Assembly (NCBI GenBank): GCA_014376785.1
Contig: JACMQW010000080.1
Span: forward strand, 42,285 to 106,284
Direction: 5' to 3'
Length of the DNA stretch: 64,000 bases
Source of the DNA: Oligoflexia bacterium
GTDB lineage: Bacteria; Bdellovibrionota; UBA1018
Shown here: positions 56,541 through 64,000 of the stretch, in pieces
Position numbering within the stretch: the first letter of the stretch is position 1
Layout of the letters: each line of letters begins with the position of its first letter
Notes under the pieces: model-generated
Seen by the model: only the letters and a program-made list of their open reading frames with translations
Told to the model about the DNA's origin: nothing
Databases searched by the model: none
Made by a program: the position numbers and the translations under genes

Positions 56541-57359
56541 ATGGTCATTACGTCCAATTTAAAGATGAGAACCGCAAAGGCCGTAAGTTTAACCTATTCG
56601 GGATCAAAGGTTCAGAGTTTGTACATATCCCCAGACTCGGAAGAAATATTGCGGGCGAATTTAGAATGCACGAAGGACTTTCTCGATTCAATCGAGTCCT
56701 ACGGTTGCAAAAGAGGACGCTCGGCATTTGAGGATAGAAGCGCATGCCTTCTGTATAGATCTGTCTCTTGCGAAATTGTCCTTCAATTCTTAGACAGGTT
56801 CCAATCCAGTAAGGCGAATTCGCGGTTCTCCACTGGAATGATCAAAGACTATATTAGTGGACTGTCGAAGTTCGGCGAACTTTCTGCATGGTCGGTGGCA
56901 GTTATGTCCTCGAAAAGCGGTACTCTTTTGGATCTGGGAAATGGGCGGTCGACTTTTATGGTTGATCGCTCGTTCGTAAAGATGGCGAAATCGGAAGTCG
57001 ATCCAACCGCCAAGCATCTTAAAACTGTAACCGCCCCGCGCGACGAGATGATCGACCTAGATGATTTACTTGCCCATCTCAACGCGCGCAACACAGATGA
57101 CCTATTTGAAAAAACGCCCGGCCTGTCCGATGTATCGTACCGTTTGAAGACTAGGCCAAAGGAAAGAGGGTTGGTGCTGCTTTATCCAATTAATCCTAAC
57201 ATAGAACTTACGGAAGCTGACCATATGGCCCTGAGCAGTGAGCCGTCACAAACAGTAATTTTAAAGGCCGTCGCGCCAGTTATTGGCGTGGCTTTTGTGT
57301 TCCCCGAAACACAAAACTCGAAGAGTAAATATAAATACCTCGTTAATAAAACCATCTAG
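56541..57359 (+). CDS. Possible C-terminal fragment of a Z1-domain protein
   Basis: 272 residues from the first ATG after the inverted repeat (a TTG at 56478 would start inside the repeat). C-terminal motifs KERGLVLLYPIN and APVIGVAFVFPETQN resemble the ending of Z1-domain proteins, which occur with MORC-type ATPases in restriction-like systems. The Z1 ATPase core is absent, so this is a truncated tail or a new stand-alone protein. No partner genes (ATPase, nuclease, methyltransferase) are nearby. The AT-rich base use differs from its neighbours. Confidence 0.45.
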   Translation: MVITSNLKMRTAKAVSLTYSGSKVQSLYISPDSEEILRANLECTKDFLDSIESYGCKRGRSAFEDRSACLLYRSVSCEIVLQFLDRFQSSKANSRFSTGMIKDYISGLSKFGELSAWSVAVMSSKSGTLLDLGNGRSTFMVDRSFVKMAKSEVDPTAKHLKTVTAPRDEMIDLDDLLAHLNARNTDDLFEKTPGLSDVSYRLKTRPKERGLVLLYPINPNIELTEADHMALSSEPSQTVILKAVAPVIGVAFVFPETQNSKSKYKYLVNKTI

Positions 57360-57505
57360 AGTGATCCGATCCACTTAAGAAAGTTCGCCGCAGTAGACGG
57401 TATCTATGCGCGATCAATGTGGATTGGTCCAAGAGAAGCCGGAATCCAGAACCCAGTGGTGCTTTGGCCAGCGACAATTCGTTCCCGCCTACGAATAACG
57501 ACTGT

Positions 57506-57694
57506 TTAGCGAAAGCGTTTCGCCTCGCCATAAAATACAGAGACCGGTTTCCAGTCGATCCGCAAAACATCCCGAGACGCCTTCTCGACTCGCGCAAGGC
57601 ACGACTTTGACCTGCAGTCGTGAAAGGTCGCGAGACTGATACCGAGCTGAGTCAGCGCCGCAACGGCCATAAGACGGATGAGCAATGAATACAT
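57506..57694 (-). CDS. Small exported or membrane-anchored protein
   Basis: 62 residues with a near-ideal RBS (GAGGAGGAATTTCT) before the ATG. N-terminal signal/anchor (LLIRLMAVAALTQLGISLA), then a Cys pair (HDCRSKSCL) and a conserved-looking end (IDWKPVSVFYGEAKRF). Family not identified. 57360-57505 and 57695-57947 have no other gene I can support. Confidence 0.6.
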   Translation of the reverse strand: MYSLLIRLMAVAALTQLGISLATFHDCRSKSCLARVEKASRDVLRIDWKPVSVFYGEAKRFR

Positions 57695-57947
57695 AGAAAT
57701 TCCTCCTCAGGAATGAGTTGTCCCTGTTTAGGGCGACCAGTTCGAGTGTCTTGAGCACTACTTGGTGGACAGAAAAGTGAAAACTGCGCGAAGAGAGCCG
57801 AAAACGGCTCTCTTCGCGAGTAGTAAGAAGTAGCAACGGAGTAGCAAAAAAGAAGCATCACCACGAAATTTCGGGACATTTCGTGAAAGATTGCGGGTCA
57901 GACTGCCGGTCGCTTTTGAATGATATTAAGTACTTAGACTAAAACGA

Positions 57948-57979
57948 AAAACGCCGCTTGTTGTTACAAGCGGCGTTTT
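57948..57979 (-). terminator. Terminator of the initiator tRNA gene
   Basis: Perfect 13-bp arms AAAACGCCGCTTG/CAAGCGGCGTTTT around TTGTTA, directly downstream of the tRNA (minus strand). Symmetric A/T flanks make it usable both ways. Confidence 0.9.
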
Positions 57980-57992
57980 CCTATTCGATTTT

Positions 57993-58069
<77 letters not shown>

Positions 58070-58094
58070 CCATTCACCTTTGCAGGGAGTAACT

Positions 58095-58124
58095 GTCTTA
58101 GAGCTTTCGACCTGATTCTGTCAA
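58095..58124 (-). promoter_or_regulatory. Promoter of tRNA-fMet
   Basis: Minus strand: consensus TTGACA (58119-58124) and TAAGAC (58095-58100) with an 18-bp spacer, about 25 bp before the tRNA 5' end. Confidence 0.6.
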
Positions 58125-58196
58125 ACCTAAATCAGAACCCGCGCCTAAAATCAGTGATAACGCGTTGCTCGGCCTCGTTATTCGTACGTCCCCCAC

Positions 58197-59140
58197 TCAG
58201 CGTCTCGTGGATAAAACCCTAACTTCGGATATCCTTTGCAGGCTGCGCTCACCCCCAGCAGAAATCCGGTCGAGGTCGACCATGAAATCCGGATAGATCG
58301 GAAACTCACCGTAACTCCTTCGAAAGAACGCCGTGCGGTCTGGGTTCACGTGCGTGAGGTCCTCGCTGAGCACGCTGAAATCCGGTAGCTGCTCTTATCC
58401 CGCGCGAATCGTGAAAACTACCGGCGCTTCGATATTCTGGTCGAACGCAGTCACCTGGAAAGCCTCCGGGCCGGACCTGAAACTTTCAAGCCGTACTGCG
58501 TCGTTCGCCCGGAGCGGCGTGATCGACTGGATTAATCATGCGTGCGCCGTGACGCCAGCGATCTGGAGCATCGCGTACGAGAGAGAGCCGTACTCATCCA
58601 ACATTTCCCACATGCGCTAAAAATCTCGGAATTGGTTTTTATTCTCTCGGTAGAATGTGTGCCGAAGGGGACTGGTCGTTCGCGCGATGCCTTTCGCGAT
58701 ATCGCGTTTCTGCCAATCCCCTAAAGCAGCGACCGTCTCATCCGGAAAATACGACGTGAAGGCTCCAAGGGATGCGAAACCAGGGATGCGGACGACGGTC
58801 TCCATTCGCGCAAGCTGCGAGAGAATCTCCTTCGCCTGTGAGCTCGTGGGTTTCCGCGCTTCCGTTGAAAAGTAAGCAAGATACAGCGCCGACCGAGCCA
58901 TTCGATATTGCCACCAGCAGAGGTTGGAATGGAAAAGCCCTTCATCGTACGCAATCGCCCAATTCACCACCGCGTGGTCTCTCGAGATCGACGCGATTTT
59001 TTTCTTCCGTCCCTCGAGGCTGGTAACCGCCCGGCAGTGAGCGGATTTTTCTCGGTCGGGTTGCGAAGCGAAACTGCTCGGGACTGAATGAATAATCGAA
59101 AAAAGCGAAAGCGCTAAAACGACCGCAAATTGCCCGCCGT
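58197..59140 (-). pseudogene. Secreted hypothetical protein with three in-frame stops
   Basis: One minus-strand frame keeps coding character from a signal-like start (VVLALSLFSIIHSVPSSFA) through CWWQYRMARSALYLAYFS and VRIPGFASLGAFTSYF to VVFTIRAG and ISEVRVLSTRR. It is interrupted by a TAG at 58617-58619, a TGA where a Trp is expected (VTAHA-stop-LIQSIT) and a TAA (IRAG-stop-EQLPDF). The family seems to be a conserved secreted protein of unknown function. There is no clear start codon. Confidence 0.6.
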
Positions 59141-59341
59141 CCGCCCCATCAGCGCAGGAAAAAAAGTGTGAACGCGCAGTGGAGAACAAATTCCGCATCG
59201 GTGCAAACAAAGCAGCAGCCATGCCACCCATACCCTCATCGTCATTCGACTCAGACTGGCTCACCGTCGAACCTTTAGTCGGCTGTCGAATCTCTGCCGA
59301 GCCCCGTCGACACCCCAGAAATTCAGGCGTACGATTCCGGC

Positions 59342-59989
59342 ATGCCACCCGAAATGCAAAGCATCGAGCTGATCGAGATTCACCCGAAACATTCCCGAGC
59401 GATCCGTTGGTTTCACTGGGTGCATTTTCCTCTGCTTACGCTGCTGATTTACAGCGGCATCCTGATTTACTGGGCGAACGACTCCTACATTCCGATCCCC
59501 GACTGGTTAGCAAAATCACTCCACTTGAACTTTCGACTCGCAAACGGCCTGGCTTGGCACTTTTTTCTGATGTGGCTCTTCACCCTGAATGGAGTCGCTT
59601 ACTTCATCTACCTCGCGGTCACCGGTGAATGGAAAGACCTCTTTCCAAATCGTGAATCTTTTCGGGAAGCCATCCAGGTCGCGATGCATGACCTCCGGCT
59701 GCGAAAATCAGCACCTCCGGTAACCGGAAAATTTAACGGGGCCCAACGCATCGCCTACACCTCCATCATCTTTGCGGGTTTCGGATCGGTGCTCACCGGA
59801 ATCGCCATCTACAAACCCGTCCAAGTCGGATGGCTCACTCGCTTACTCGGTGGGTATGAAGCGGCCCGTTTGGAGCACTTCATTCTCATGGTCATCTTCG
59901 TTCTCTTCTTTTTCGTTCACATCGCCCAAGTCATTCGCGCCGGGTGGAATCCTTTCCGAGCGATGATCACCGGTTACGAGGCTTCATGA
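59342..59989 (+). CDS. Cytochrome b561-type membrane subunit
   Basis: 215 residues with four to five helices: HSRAIRWFHWVHFPLLTLLIYSG (heme-ligand His), NGLAWHFFLMWLFTLNGVAYF, QRIAYTSIIFAGFGSVLTG, and LEHFILMVIFVLFFFVHIAQV. Histidines in helices 1, 2 and 4 can bind two b hemes. It would carry electrons between quinone and the molybdenum subunit encoded by the overlapping next gene (ATGA). Confidence 0.88.
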   Translation: MPPEMQSIELIEIHPKHSRAIRWFHWVHFPLLTLLIYSGILIYWANDSYIPIPDWLAKSLHLNFRLANGLAWHFFLMWLFTLNGVAYFIYLAVTGEWKDLFPNRESFREAIQVAMHDLRLRKSAPPVTGKFNGAQRIAYTSIIFAGFGSVLTGIAIYKPVQVGWLTRLLGGYEAARLEHFILMVIFVLFFFVHIAQVIRAGWNPFRAMITGYEAS

Positions 59990-60729
59990 AAATTTCGCGC
60001 TCTGATTTCAAATACCGAACTCGGAATTCCTTTTTAGTTGGAAGTCTTTTCGCTGCACTCGTCGTGAGTGGATTTGCCTGGGTGAATTTCGGCCCCGACG
60101 CCAACGGAGCTCCGAAGTTTCTTCGTCGCATTTTCTCTGTGAACGAAAAAGTTTTTCGATCCTTCTATTCGGATCGTCGAGCCTCGGTCGCTAAAACCCC
60201 GCCACCGATTGGAAAAATGCCTCGTGCGAATGGGGAAGTCGGTCTGGATGACGAAGTCACCGCCCAGGGCTACGAAATTAACGTACAAGGCGACGGACTT
60301 TCGCGAAGTTTCCGGCTAGATGACATCCTGAAACTCCCGAAAGTTTCGAGCACGACCGATTTTCGCTGCATCGAGGGGTGGAGCGAAATTTTAAATTACC
60401 AAGGCGCCCGCTTTTCTGAATTCATGGATCGCTTCGCGCTCGGAAGAAGGCCGGACGGAACTCTTTATGAATACGTCGGCTTAGAAACTCCGGACGGAGA
60501 ATACTACGTCTCGATCGACATGGCCTCGATGCGCCACCCGCAAACCGTCCTGACTTACGAAATGAATGGAGCGGCCTTGTCTCCTGAAAATGGATTTCCG
60601 CTTCGCCTGATCATCCCGGTGAAATACGGGATTAAGAATTTGAAACGGATCGGTAAGATCGTCTTTTCAGACCAGAAACCGCACGATTACTGGGAGGAGC
60701 GAGGTTATGACTGGTACTCCGGTTTATGA
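59986..60729 (+). CDS. Molybdopterin oxidoreductase, sulfite-oxidase/MsrP fold
   Basis: 247 residues. N-terminal membrane anchor (LVGSLFAALVVSGFAWVNFG), then the sulfite-oxidase-type molybdopterin domain with Mo-ligand Cys128 in TDFRCIEGWSEI, YYVSIDMASMRHPQTVL and FPLRLIIPVKYGIKNLKRIG. The pairing with a b-type cytochrome parallels MsrPQ, but the membrane partner differs from MsrQ and there is no Tat motif. Substrate unknown: a sulfoxide or sulfite is plausible. Confidence 0.85.
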   Translation: MKISRSDFKYRTRNSFLVGSLFAALVVSGFAWVNFGPDANGAPKFLRRIFSVNEKVFRSFYSDRRASVAKTPPPIGKMPRANGEVGLDDEVTAQGYEINVQGDGLSRSFRLDDILKLPKVSSTTDFRCIEGWSEILNYQGARFSEFMDRFALGRRPDGTLYEYVGLETPDGEYYVSIDMASMRHPQTVLTYEMNGAALSPENGFPLRLIIPVKYGIKNLKRIGKIVFSDQKPHDYWEERGYDWYSGL

Positions 60730-61120
60730 TTCTGTAACCCACGACGTTCCCGTCATCGTAAAAGGAGGGATGGAAACTCCTTCCACCGCGGGTTCGGTGA
60801 AGATCATCACCTGGTCTAAAAAAGAGCGGACTCGGCGCGCGCTTAAAATGTTGGGCGCTTGCTGGGCAGTCGGCTTGTTCTGCGTGATCCTTCCGGTCAT
60901 CCATTTCGTTTTGGTGCCGGGACTTTTTATCGCGGGAATTGTCTTTTTTTCAAACCTGATTTCTCAGGAGACATTAGTTCTCGGAGGAAAAGGGGAGTGC
61001 CCGGAGTGCCATCAGTCGTTCGCCATTTCGCGGGGTAAAGACCGCTTCCCCATGGCGGAGGTTTGCGAATCGTGCCGCGCGAATCTGAGTATCGACAAAC
61101 CTGAGAGCGTGAGACCCTAA
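60707..61120 (+). CDS. Membrane protein with a four-Cys zinc ribbon
   Basis: 137 residues. Two hydrophobic helices (LGACWAVGLFCVILPVIHFV, LVPGLFIAGIVFFSNL) are followed by a C-terminal zinc-ribbon-like domain with CPEC (about 103) and CESC (about 123). Its start overlaps the molybdenum gene by 23 bp, so it belongs to that operon. Possible role in assembly or quality control of the oxidoreductase; this is only positional. Confidence 0.65.
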   Translation: MTGTPVYDSVTHDVPVIVKGGMETPSTAGSVKIITWSKKERTRRALKMLGACWAVGLFCVILPVIHFVLVPGLFIAGIVFFSNLISQETLVLGGKGECPECHQSFAISRGKDRFPMAEVCESCRANLSIDKPESVRP

Positions 61121-61124
61121 AGCC

Positions 61125-62090
61125 ATGAGAGATGAAAACCAAAGTTCTCCGATTCGCATCGCCGCACTTCTTTACGGAGTCGGAGCGGGCGTCCTCCTGC
61201 TTGCGCTGGCGGTGCTTGTTTTTTTGCCCGTCGAGTGGAGTGGCGCAAAAACTCGAATGCTTCTTTGGAAGGCTGGCGCTCGGCCCGTTCTCTGGGAAAA
61301 GCACCGCGGATTCACCCAAGACCGCTGCGGCGGTGCCACACCCGATCAGTGCGTTTGTGTTTGGTTATTTCACGGCCTCGGGGATTCGATTTCCACGTGG
61401 CGTGATTTGATCATCGATCGAAAATCTCTGGGCTCCCGGCCGACTCGACTTTACGCAATCGACCTTCCCGCCCACGGCGGATCGCTCAAACGAAAAAATC
61501 AGGAAGAGTACCGGGTTCGGGTGATCGCCCACGAGATCGACCGCGAAATCGAAAAGACGGAAGTTTGCACGCGGAACGTGATCATCGGAAATAGTTTCGG
61601 CGGATGGGTCGGTACTCGCATCGCGCTCGAAGACCCGACTCGATTTGAAAAGCTCATTCTTCTTTCTCCCGCCGGAATGGATAAAATCCAGCCGCCGCGT
61701 GAAACGGACCTTGATCGGTTATTCGATGAGCCTACGGTCGAGGCTTTGAAAGATTTCCAAAAACGAGCCTATTTCAAGCCTCGCGAACTTCCGGATTCGG
61801 CGTGGAAGAGCGCCGTGAACCGAGTGCGGGATAGCGATGCCGGCGAAATTCGTAAGGCGCAAATGCCGGAAGATTCCCTCGATTCGGACCTCTCGAAGTT
61901 AAAGGTTCCGTCGTTGCTCGTTTGGGGCGATGCCGACCGAATTCTCGCCCGGCCGGAAATGGACGCTTTCCTCGCAAAAAGTCCGTCGACAAAATTCGAA
62001 GTGATTCACGATTGCGGTCACCTTCCGCAAAAGGAATGCAGCGGAAAACTTTTTCCGCTGCTCGTCCGAGAACTTTCCGGGCTCCATTAA
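61125..62090 (+). CDS. Membrane-anchored alpha/beta hydrolase
   Basis: 321 residues. N-terminal anchor (IAALLYGVGAGVLLLALAVLVFL), oxyanion segment LFHGLGDSISTW, nucleophile Ser in IGNSFGGWVG, acid Asp in GDADRIL and His in DCGHLPQ: a full Ser-Asp-His triad. Probably an esterase/lipase-like enzyme facing the periplasm. Last gene of the operon with a terminator 50 bp later. Confidence 0.87.
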   Translation: MRDENQSSPIRIAALLYGVGAGVLLLALAVLVFLPVEWSGAKTRMLLWKAGARPVLWEKHRGFTQDRCGGATPDQCVCVWLFHGLGDSISTWRDLIIDRKSLGSRPTRLYAIDLPAHGGSLKRKNQEEYRVRVIAHEIDREIEKTEVCTRNVIIGNSFGGWVGTRIALEDPTRFEKLILLSPAGMDKIQPPRETDLDRLFDEPTVEALKDFQKRAYFKPRELPDSAWKSAVNRVRDSDAGEIRKAQMPEDSLDSDLSKLKVPSLLVWGDADRILARPEMDAFLAKSPSTKFEVIHDCGHLPQKECSGKLFPLLVRELSGLH

Positions 62091-62138
62091 ATCCTCATGG
62101 CCTGAGCTCCCACATTAAACTCTGATGGCTAAGGTAAA

Positions 62139-62177
62139 TAAAAGAGGTGCCTCGGAAAACCGAGACACCTCTTTTTT
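62139..62177. terminator. Bidirectional rho-independent terminator
   Basis: Stem AAAGAGGTGCCTCGG / CCGAGACACCTCTTTT with an AAAA loop and one mismatch, between the convergent hydrolase and membrane-protein genes. Confidence 0.9.
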
Positions 62178-62240
62178 CATTCAATCATTGCCTAAAGCTT
62201 CTGCGTTTTTCGAAGCAGCCGCCTCAGCCAATCTCGGTCC

Positions 62241-63107
62241 TTAAGCAGTCCCGCGACGGGTTTGCAGAGATTCCGTGGTGAGGGTGCGTTCGGCTTCGCC
62301 GCCCATGCCGCCAGCGAAGAACGCTGCGATCGCTCCGGAGACGATGGCCGTGAAGAGCATCCAGCCCGCGAACTTCATCGCACGAGCAGCTGCGATTCCC
62401 GCTTCAGTCGCTGCGTTCTTCGCATCTTGCTCAAGCTTGGTTACTTTCGCACGAGCTTGATTTTTCGTTTGTCCAGTTTGGTAAGCGTAATAATCGACAG
62501 CGCCGTCCGTGTCACCGCGAACGATGCGGCGGCCGAGTCCGCGAGCCACGACTTCTGGCGGAGATTTCAGGTTCGTATCGCCGACGATGTCTTCGGCCAT
62601 ATCATTCACGCGAGGATCCATGGCGGCAGCGCCGATGGCGTCGCCGGCTGCACCGACCGCCATGCCTGCACCTTTACCGACGGTAGCGACTGCGGAGCCG
62701 AATTGGGCGAGTATGAACATAAAGAAGATCGCGGCGACGACGAGACCTTGGGTACGTCCTGCTTCCAGCGACTGATGAGCGCGGGAACGTCCGGCGATGT
62801 ATCCGCCGGCGGCGAGAGAGATCACGAGGTTTGCGACGATCCAAATGACTGCGCCGATGCCGAGGCCCTTCATCGTGTCGGGTCCTTGGATCACGCCCTG
62901 GAGATTAGCTCCTCCGAAAGCAAGTCCGAGTGCCATCAGTCCGGAATAGGCAAGAACGGAAACGAATGCGCCGGCAATGATACTTTTGTAGCAAAGGCCA
63001 TCGCGGTGGATGTGATGACCTTCGGTCGTGTAAGCGTAATTCGTATTGCTAGGAGTCGTGTAAGCGGTGGTCGTATTCACCGAGGTCGTATTCGTAGGTG
63101 TGGCCAT
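62241..63107 (-). CDS. Hypothetical membrane protein, Gly/Ala-rich
   Basis: 288 residues. Thr-rich N-terminus with tandem TTAYTTPSNTNYAYTT-like motifs, then four predicted helices (SIIAGAFVSVLAYSGLMALG, GIGAVIWIVANLVISLAAGG, AAIFFMFILAQFGSAVA, and a last pair near the end) and a helical loop (KNQARAKVTKLEQDA). The start at 63107 has ACGGAGA upstream. Resembles envelope proteins annotated as YrzE/TIGR04086-like; function unknown. Confidence 0.6.
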   Translation of the reverse strand: MATPTNTTSVNTTTAYTTPSNTNYAYTTEGHHIHRDGLCYKSIIAGAFVSVLAYSGLMALGLAFGGANLQGVIQGPDTMKGLGIGAVIWIVANLVISLAAGGYIAGRSRAHQSLEAGRTQGLVVAAIFFMFILAQFGSAVATVGKGAGMAVGAAGDAIGAAAMDPRVNDMAEDIVGDTNLKSPPEVVARGLGRRIVRGDTDGAVDYYAYQTGQTKNQARAKVTKLEQDAKNAATEAGIAAARAMKFAGWMLFTAIVSGAIAAFFAGGMGGEAERTLTTESLQTRRGTA

Positions 63108-63272
63108 TTCAATGTCTCCGTTATTCTTAGAGCGAGAATTTCCCTCGATCATTCATTTTAATTTGTTCAGAATTCTTCAACGTATTCAGCAAGCACCATG
63201 CCGGGAGTTGTCGGGCATTCCTCATGGCGCGAAGTGCCGCGGCTCGCGCTTGAGTTTAAGGAAGCTTAAAAT

Positions 63273-63305
63273 AAAAAAGGCCGAAGGAAATTTCCCTTCG
63301 GCCCT
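63273..63305 (-). terminator. Rho-independent terminator
   Basis: Minus strand: GGCCGAAGGG AAATTT CCTTCGGCC followed by TTTTTTATTTT, just after the RG-rich gene. Confidence 0.85.
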
Positions 63306-63337
63306 CTCAAATTTTTACGAGATGATTTCTCCGCGAA

Positions 63338-64000
63338 TTAGCGCTCTTTCCGCTTCACGCGAGTAATCGAACGACCGGCTCCGCCGGGTCCGCCGCGAGA
63401 AGTCGGGCGCGAAGATCCGCGCGGCGAACGAGAGTCGCTACGTGGTCCCCGAGAATCCGATCGTCCTTCACCACGAGAAGCAAACCGCGGCTTATCGCGA
63501 GATCCGAAACGCGAAGCGCCCGCGCCGCCGCGAGGGTCAGAGCGGCCCGCGCCGCCGCGAGAATCAGGTCGAGCTCCGCCGCGAGAATCAGGTCGAGCTC
63601 CGCCGCGAGAATCAGGTCGAGCTCCGCCGCGAGAATCTGACCTAGGCCCGCGGGCATCGCGGGAAGATCCTCCACGCGGGCTTCGAGAATCACTGCGTGG
63701 TCCGCGGCTGTCGGAGCGAGGTCCGCGCGAATCCGAACGCCCTTCGCCGCGGGGTGCGCGGGAGTCTGCGCCTTCTCTCGGTCCGCGGGCTTCGTAACCT
63801 TTTCCGGCTCCGATGCTCGTGCGCTTTTTAAACTTCGGCATATCCACTGACGCAGAGTAGGTCTTTTTCTTTGCAGACGGTTCGTCACCAGTTGCGCGAA
63901 CAACAATTCGATCGTCTTTACCGAGAGAGCTTGCGCCGAGGCCTTTTTTCAGACCTTTTGTGTCCCCATCACCATCTTCCAGCGGCTTCACGCGGAATCC
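63338..64000 (-). CDS. C-terminal part of an RG/RGG-rich protein (cut by window end)
   Basis: The frame is open to the window edge, so the N-terminus is outside. A short Lys-rich region (SAKKKTYSASVDMPKFKKR) leads into a long disordered tail of Arg-Gly, SRGPRSD and GGARPDSR units. Such tails occur on RNA-binding proteins and on some RNA helicases or pseudouridine synthases; the visible part does not decide. Ends KRKER-stop with a terminator after it. Confidence 0.6.
   Translation of the reverse strand, partial: GFRVKPLEDGDGDTKGLKKGLGASSLGKDDRIVVRATGDEPSAKKKTYSASVDMPKFKKRTSIGAGKGYEARGPREGADSRAPRGEGRSDSRGPRSDSRGPRSDSRSPRGGSSRDARGPRSDSRGGARPDSRGGARPDSRGGARPDSRGGAGRSDPRGGAGASRFGSRDKPRFASRGEGRSDSRGPRSDSRSPRGSSRPTSRGGPGGAGRSITRVKRKER
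63557..63628. repeat. Three perfect 24-bp tandem repeats
   Basis: Unit starting GCGAGAATCAGGTCGAGC at 63557, 63581 and 63605, followed by a partial fourth. Encodes the GGARPDSR peptide three times. Identical units imply recent slippage or expansion. Confidence 0.9.

Noticed and set aside
63557..63628. CRISPR array
   Set aside because: Repeats are directly adjacent without spacers and code for a peptide repeat in an open frame.

Overview
The window looks like the chromosome of a free-living Gram-negative bacterium of medium GC content. It encodes TolC/HlyD-type export, a predicted outer-membrane barrel, Tat and Sec signal peptides, a lipobox and hybrid histidine kinases. Gene style and several hypothetical families remind me of Bdellovibrionota/Oligoflexia-type deltaproteobacteria, but nothing here proves the phylum. 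Most genes sit in tight operons with ATGA-type overlaps. The window also holds many decayed genes: a LysR regulator, MFS, lactonase, CydB, a PNPOx-like protein, a histidine kinase tail, a methyltransferase, an IS21 transposase and others.

Layout. 0.3-5 kb: tandem-PAS hybrid histidine kinase, a lipoprotein coupled to an LPMO-like protein, and a JmjC/cupin oxygenase. 5-13.5 kb: aspartate kinase and a complete set of genes for making and breaking down cyanophycin (isoaspartyl dipeptidase, two cyanophycinases whose 3' ends overlap, cyanophycin synthetase). 13.5-20.2 kb: copper/oxidative stress block (two-domain multicopper oxidase, barrel, Met-rich FixH-like protein, YcnI-like protein, FMN reductase, exported KatG). 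20.6-21.7 kb: gene graveyard. 21.8-30.4 kb: AT-richer island with an export system that lacks its ATPase domain, and a LysR-controlled dabBA pair for inorganic-carbon uptake. 30.5-38.2 kb: DUF1275 protein, cobalamin riboswitch in front of an unknown exported protein, prohibitin, rhomboid-like protein, eRF1-like protein, UspA. 38.3-40.4 kb: remnants of a methyltransferase/type III PKS locus and an SGNH-like protein. 40.5-46.8 kb: a five-gene uracil catabolism (URC) operon divergent from a secreted RNase T2. 47.6-49.9 kb: MNT-HEPN module, tRNA scar and IS21 remnant. 49.9-56.3 kb: photoactive yellow protein (PYP) operon. 56.5-59.1 kb: Z1-like fragment, tRNA-fMet, pseudogene. 59.3-62.1 kb: cytochrome b561 plus molybdopterin oxidoreductase operon. 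62.2-64 kb: membrane protein and an RG-rich tail cut by the window edge.

The most exciting system is the six-gene PYP operon. It encodes the blue-light photoreceptor PYP and both enzymes needed for its p-coumaroyl chromophore (a tyrosine ammonia-lyase-like enzyme and a 4-coumarate-CoA ligase-like enzyme). It also encodes three proteins I do not know from described PYP loci: a single-span membrane protein with a periplasmic domain, a small repeat coiled-coil protein, and a CheA-like protein with a degenerate kinase domain and a CheW-like C-terminus. Together they look like a self-contained light-input module for a chemosensory-type pathway.

Two other gene sets form pathways. RNase T2 could release nucleotides outside the cytoplasm, and the divergent operon (Upp, Udk, URC1, URC4, malonate-semialdehyde dehydrogenase) would degrade uracil to acetyl-CoA level. 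The cyanophycin genes would store Asp/Arg nitrogen and release it again through beta-Asp-Arg dipeptide.
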